NCBI RefSeq assembly: GCF_023101345.1
Contig: NZ_CP095848.1
Span: forward strand, 433,501 to 497,500
Length of the DNA stretch: 64,000 bases
Direction: 5' to 3'
Origin: Hymenobacter sublimis
Lineage (GTDB): Bacteria > Bacteroidota > Bacteroidia > Cytophagales > Hymenobacteraceae
The notes below the pieces were generated by a model. It was not told the origin of the DNA and made no database searches. It was given only the letters and a program-made list of their open reading frames with translations. Shown piece after piece: positions 61,005-64,000 of the stretch; the first letter of the stretch is position 1, and each line of letters begins with the position of its first letter. The position numbers and the translations under genes were made by a program.

Positions 61005-64000
61005 CTACCGCACCCGCACCACGCCGCTGCCGGCGTAGCTATGGTACTCGGCGTTGTACATGGCGTCGGCGATGACGGGGCCGAGCTTGAAGGTGCCTTT
61101 GCTCACGGCGCGGCAGAGGTAGTAGAACGACTTGGGCTGGGGCGTAACGGTAGTAAACAGGTTGATCCGGTCGTCGCGTACGTCGAGGTAGTCGGGTTGG
61201 GCGGCGTCGGTGGCCCAGGTCAGGTCGCGCACGGCTCCGATGCGCGGGTTTTCGATTTCCAGGCCGGCGGGCAGCAGGTCGGTAATGGCCACGTTCTTGA
61301 CTTCGCCCGCGGTTTCAGCTGACTGGATGGTGATTTTGACTACTACTAGGTCGTTTTGCTTGAAGCTGGTGCTGCCTACGGGCGCGCCGTTGCGGTCCAG
61401 AAACTGGCGGCGGACTTGCAGGTAGGCATCCTCCTCACGGACCTGACCGGTAGACGAAATGCCCTCGGTTTCCCAGAAGTAGTACAGGCTGCCTTTGCCG
61501 CTGGTGCGCAGCTGCAGCTGGCGGTTGGCCACGTTGCTTACCGTGAGGTCTTTACCCGAGAAGTTGCCGATAGCCTTGCCATCAGCCAGCAGGCTAGCTA
61601 CTACGGTGCTGCCGGCGTTTTTCTTCGCCAGCTTGCCCAGGGCCAGCAGGGCAAACGCCCGCTCCTGGGTGTTGAGCCATCCGGCTTGTTTCACCTGGCG
61701 GCTGAGCTGACGGGCCAGGGTGCTTACCTGCGGGTTGGCGGGGTCGGCGGCGAGCAGGGCGTTGAGCACCAGGGCTTCGTCGCGGATGGGGGAGGAGAAA
61801 GCGCCGTCGAGCTGGCGGCCGGCAATGCGGGGCGCGGCGCCGAACCGGGTGGGCACGGTGCTCTGGTAGCCGCGCTGGTTGCCGCTCAGGGCGAAGGCTG
61901 CCGCCAGCAGGTAGCGCGAATCTTCGGCCAGTTGGGGGCGGTTGGCTTTGTAGTAGTTGAGGCCGACGGCATCGGGACGGCCGGCCAGGGCCAGCACGTA
62001 GAGCGAGTAAGCCACTTCCTTCTTGGCCAACGTAACGGGCTGAATCACGCCGCCGGTCTGGATGATATTGTAGGTGTCGGTTTCGCGCTTGCGTACGCGG
62101 GCTTGCAGGTAGCGAAGCACCCGGTCGAGGACGTTCTTGTTTACATCGAAGCCAGCTTGCTGGGCTTCCAGCAGGAAGTGGGCGGCGTAGGCGGTGGACC
62201 ACCAGTTGTCGTAGTCGCCGCCGGGCCAGTAGCTGAGGGAGCCGTTGTACATCTGCTGGGCTTCCACCTTCCGGATGGCTTCCTGCACATGGTAGTTGGG
62301 ATTAAACAGGCCTGACTTACCGGGCTTACCGGTTTTCTGGCCTAGCGTGGCGGCTAAATCACCGTAGTACAGCTGCGGGAAAGCGGCCGACACGGTTTGC
62401 TCCAGGCAGCCATAAGGGTATTGCAGCAGGTAGCGCAGGTCCTTGGCAAACTCCGTCATTGGGGAGCGGCTCACCACCAGCTGGCTCCGCAGCGACGAAG
62501 GCAGGAAGTCGGTCCGCAGGTTCAACTGCTGGGCAGCGCCACCCGCCACCACGCCCGCTCCCGTGCGCTTCTGCAGCGGCGAAGCAGGACGGATGGGAAG
62601 CTCAATGGTTTCGGTGAAGGTTTCTGTGGTTTTTCTCTCCGATTTACCATCCATGCCAGAAAGCCATTTCGCAACTATTTTAACTTTACTATTGCCTATC
62701 CCTTTTGTAGTAAATCCGAATGTCTCTCGAATCTCCGTATGGGCTGCAATCTTTCTAACTCGCTCTATTGTCCCCAAAATAGGTGCAGAGGCATTAGAGT
62801 ATGACGGTTTAGGGACAGGTTGGTCAGTAGATTTATCTTGACCTGTTAGGCGCGGCGGTGGTGGACTTTGTTCCGTAGATCTAATAGGGCCTTCCGTCAC
62901 TTGGCTTACGGCAACGTAAATAATCTTATCTGTCGTGTTCGTTAGCGTTACGGGCACGTCAATCGTGTCGCCGGGGCTGAGGAAGCGGGGGAGGGCGGTG
63001 CTGATTACTATTGGGTCGGCGACGCGCATGGTGTGCTCGGCGGAACCGAAGGCGTCGTTCTTGTAGGCCACTGCCATGATGCGCACGGCTCCGCTGAACT
63101 GGGGCACTTGCAGCTTGTAGCGCACCTTGCCGCTGGCATCGGCGGTGAGCACGCCGCTCCATTTGGCGAGCAGCTTTACGCGGCGGTTGGGCACGGGCGT
63201 GGTGCGGCGCGAGAGGTCGTAGCCGTCGCCGCCGGTGGAGCTGGTCCCGAGTTCGGGCAGCAGGAAGGGGTACACGTCGTAGGCCTGCACTTCCAGGGCG
63301 CGCTTCTGGTAGAAGTAGCCGTAGGGGTCGGGCGTGCGGTAGTCCTTCATCTGCAGAATGCCCTCGTCCACCATGGCCAGCGTCACCTGGGCGCCGGGGG
63401 CGGTGGTGACTTCAATGGTTTGGGCAGTTTGGGAGCGGCTTTGCGCAGGCGCTTTGATGGCTACCTGCAGCTTGGCGCCGGGCTTTTCTACCGTCAGTGG
63501 CACGAAGCCTCGGGCCACCGTGAGGGGTAGGCGGTTGTCCTTGATTTCGCGGATGGCGGTGGCCGTTACGTACACGTTGGGCACGTGGCCGGTGCGGATG
63601 GGAATGCTCACGCGGGCCGATTTCTCGTCGGTGTTCACGTAGAAGTGGTCCAGCACCCGGTCCCGCTCCACCGTCACGAGCACGCGGCCGGGGAAGGGCG
63701 TTTTTAGCAGGAGGTTGGCGGTTTCGCCGGGCTGGTATTTGGGCTTGTCGGCCTCAATGGTCACTTCGCCCTCGTTGTTCACCTCGAACGAGTTGCTCTG
63801 GGTGTCGCCGTAGCCGTAGGCATACACGCGCTGGGCCACGTAGGTCACGGCCCCGGGCCTGGAAACCCGTATTTCATACTCGCCGGAATAAGTAGGCGTG
63901 AAGCCCAGGCCGGCATCGGAGCCACCGCTGGCTACCGTCACGGTGCGGCTTAGGACTACCTGCTCCCGCTTCTGCGAGTTGTAGATGTAGCGGCCGCCCT
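61005..64000 (-). CDS. Bacterial alpha-2-macroglobulin (5' partial)
   Basis: The reading frame stays open to the right edge (last bases encode RYIYNSQKREQ), so about 998 C-terminal residues are visible. Macroglobulin domains come first, then the A2M domain (ALPRFLSPGDTIDVPVTLTN) and the thioester motif YPYGCLEQT (CLEQ at 62397-62408), so the trap function looks intact. The alpha-helical thioester-containing domain follows (GGDYDNWWSTAYAAHFLLEA), then the receptor-binding-like end (LVVVKITIQSAETAGEVKNV, ITDLLPAGLEIENPR). These proteins guard the periplasm against host or rival proteases and in E. coli (YfhM) pair with PbpC. A low-GC patch lies at 62641-62940. The full protein is expected to be about 1,700-1,900 residues. 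Confidence 0.93.
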   Translation of the reverse strand, partial: GGRYIYNSQKREQVVLSRTVTVASGGSDAGLGFTPTYSGEYEIRVSRPGAVTYVAQRVYAYGYGDTQSNSFEVNNEGEVTIEADKPKYQPGETANLLLKTPFPGRVLVTVERDRVLDHFYVNTDEKSARVSIPIRTGHVPNVYVTATAIREIKDNRLPLTVARGFVPLTVEKPGAKLQVAIKAPAQSRSQTAQTIEVTTAPGAQVTLAMVDEGILQMKDYRTPDPYGYFYQKRALEVQAYDVYPFLLPELGTSSTGGDGYDLSRRTTPVPNRRVKLLAKWSGVLTADASGKVRYKLQVPQFSGAVRIMAVAYKNDAFGSAEHTMRVADPIVISTALPRFLSPGDTIDVPVTLTNTTDKIIYVAVSQVTEGPIRSTEQSPPPPRLTGQDKSTDQPVPKPSYSNASAPILGTIERVRKIAAHTEIRETFGFTTKGIGNSKVKIVAKWLSGMDGKSERKTTETFTETIELPIRPASPLQKRTGAGVVAGGAAQQLNLRTDFLPSSLRSQLVVSRSPMTEFAKDLRYLLQYPYGCLEQTVSAAFPQLYYGDLAATLGQKTGKPGKSGLFNPNYHVQEAIRKVEAQQMYNGSLSYWPGGDYDNWWSTAYAAHFLLEAQQAGFDVNKNVLDRVLRYLQARVRKRETDTYNIIQTGGVIQPVTLAKKEVAYSLYVLALAGRPDAVGLNYYKANRPQLAEDSRYLLAAAFALSGNQRGYQSTVPTRFGAAPRIAGRQLDGAFSSPIRDEALVLNALLAADPANPQVSTLARQLSRQVKQAGWLNTQERAFALLALGKLAKKNAGSTVVASLLADGKAIGNFSGKDLTVSNVANRQLQLRTSGKGSLYYFWETEGISSTGQVREEDAYLQVRRQFLDRNGAPVGSTSFKQNDLVVVKITIQSAETAGEVKNVAITDLLPAGLEIENPRIGAVRDLTWATDAAQPDYLDVRDDRINLFTTVTPQPKSFYYLCRAVSKGTFKLGPVIADAMYNAEYHSYAGSGVVRVR
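62641..62940. other. Low-GC patch inside the alpha-2-macroglobulin gene
   Basis: My count is 133 G+C in 300 bases (44%), against well over 60% in the flanks. It encodes the stretch from about TNTTDKIIYVAVSQVTEG through a Pro-rich SPPPPRLTGQDKSTDQPVPK to KIVAKWLSGMDGKSERK. Frame is intact. Confidence 0.75.

Noticed and set aside
61356-62315. 319-codon open frame on the plus strand antisense to the alpha-2-macroglobulin gene
   Set aside because: It lies fully opposite a well-supported gene, has Gly/Val/Ala-rich composition typical of high-GC antisense frames, and has no motif.

Overview
The window is about 60% GC and looks like chromosome of a member of the Bacteroidota, most probably a Hymenobacter-like cytophagal bacterium. 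This rests on TAnnTTTG promoter boxes, a T9SS type A sorting domain, the ZapA/RNase Y neighbourhood, many lipoproteins and outer-membrane barrels, a 2TM-domain protein and a DUF1684 protein. It is an ordinary housekeeping and envelope region. I see no rRNA, tRNA, CRISPR array, insertion sequence or prophage.

Layout. 1-3.6 kb: GH43 glycosidase (5' end cut off by the window) and a lipoprotein aldose 1-epimerase, a likely sugar-processing pair. 3.7-8.0 kb (minus): small hypothetical protein, UV endonuclease UvsE, carboxypeptidase-regulatory-domain protein, lipoprotein, membrane metallophosphoesterase. 8.1-14.7 kb (plus): radC, DUF1684 protein, pheT, a small coiled-coil protein, zapA and rny. 14.8-22.8 kb: two hypothetical lipoproteins, a disulfide oxidoreductase, sucD, a cystathionine beta-synthase-type enzyme, a single-domain response regulator and adenine deaminase. 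22.8-33.5 kb (mostly plus): small secreted proteins, cmk, ispH, DUF502 protein, alpha/beta hydrolase, macrodomain, 2TM protein, PQQ-type sugar dehydrogenase, then a protease-RimK-M14 carboxypeptidase-like cluster and an OmpH/Skp protein. 33.8-38.8 kb: envelope proteins, CvfB and a BamA/TamA-type barrel. 39.0-43.5 kb (plus): a radical SAM protein and its DUF4130 partner, separated by an epoxide-hydrolase-like gene and a doubtful small gene, then rfbD. 43.7-54.1 kb: MFS transporter, small lipoproteins, an esterase and a tripartite RND efflux operon (tolC-type, adaptor, pump). 54.5-64 kb: pbpC, a T9SS-secreted subtilase with SLH-like repeats, a double chagasin-like inhibitor and an alpha-2-macroglobulin that runs off the right edge.

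The most unusual features are not genes. Many gaps between co-directional genes are filled by long inverted repeats whose arms start at or near the stop codon of one gene and end at or near the start codon of the next. Some share a conserved TGTCATTCCGAG-type arm. Others have low-complexity arms unique to the locus, including a perfect 36-bp pair at 29805-29930. Other points worth attention are a hairpin ending exactly at the rny start codon, a C-rich palindrome inserted in frame in pbpC, a 300-bp patch of 44% GC inside the alpha-2-macroglobulin gene, the separated pbpC/alpha-2-macroglobulin pair with a protease and an inhibitor between them, and the poorly characterised radical SAM/DUF4130 pair.
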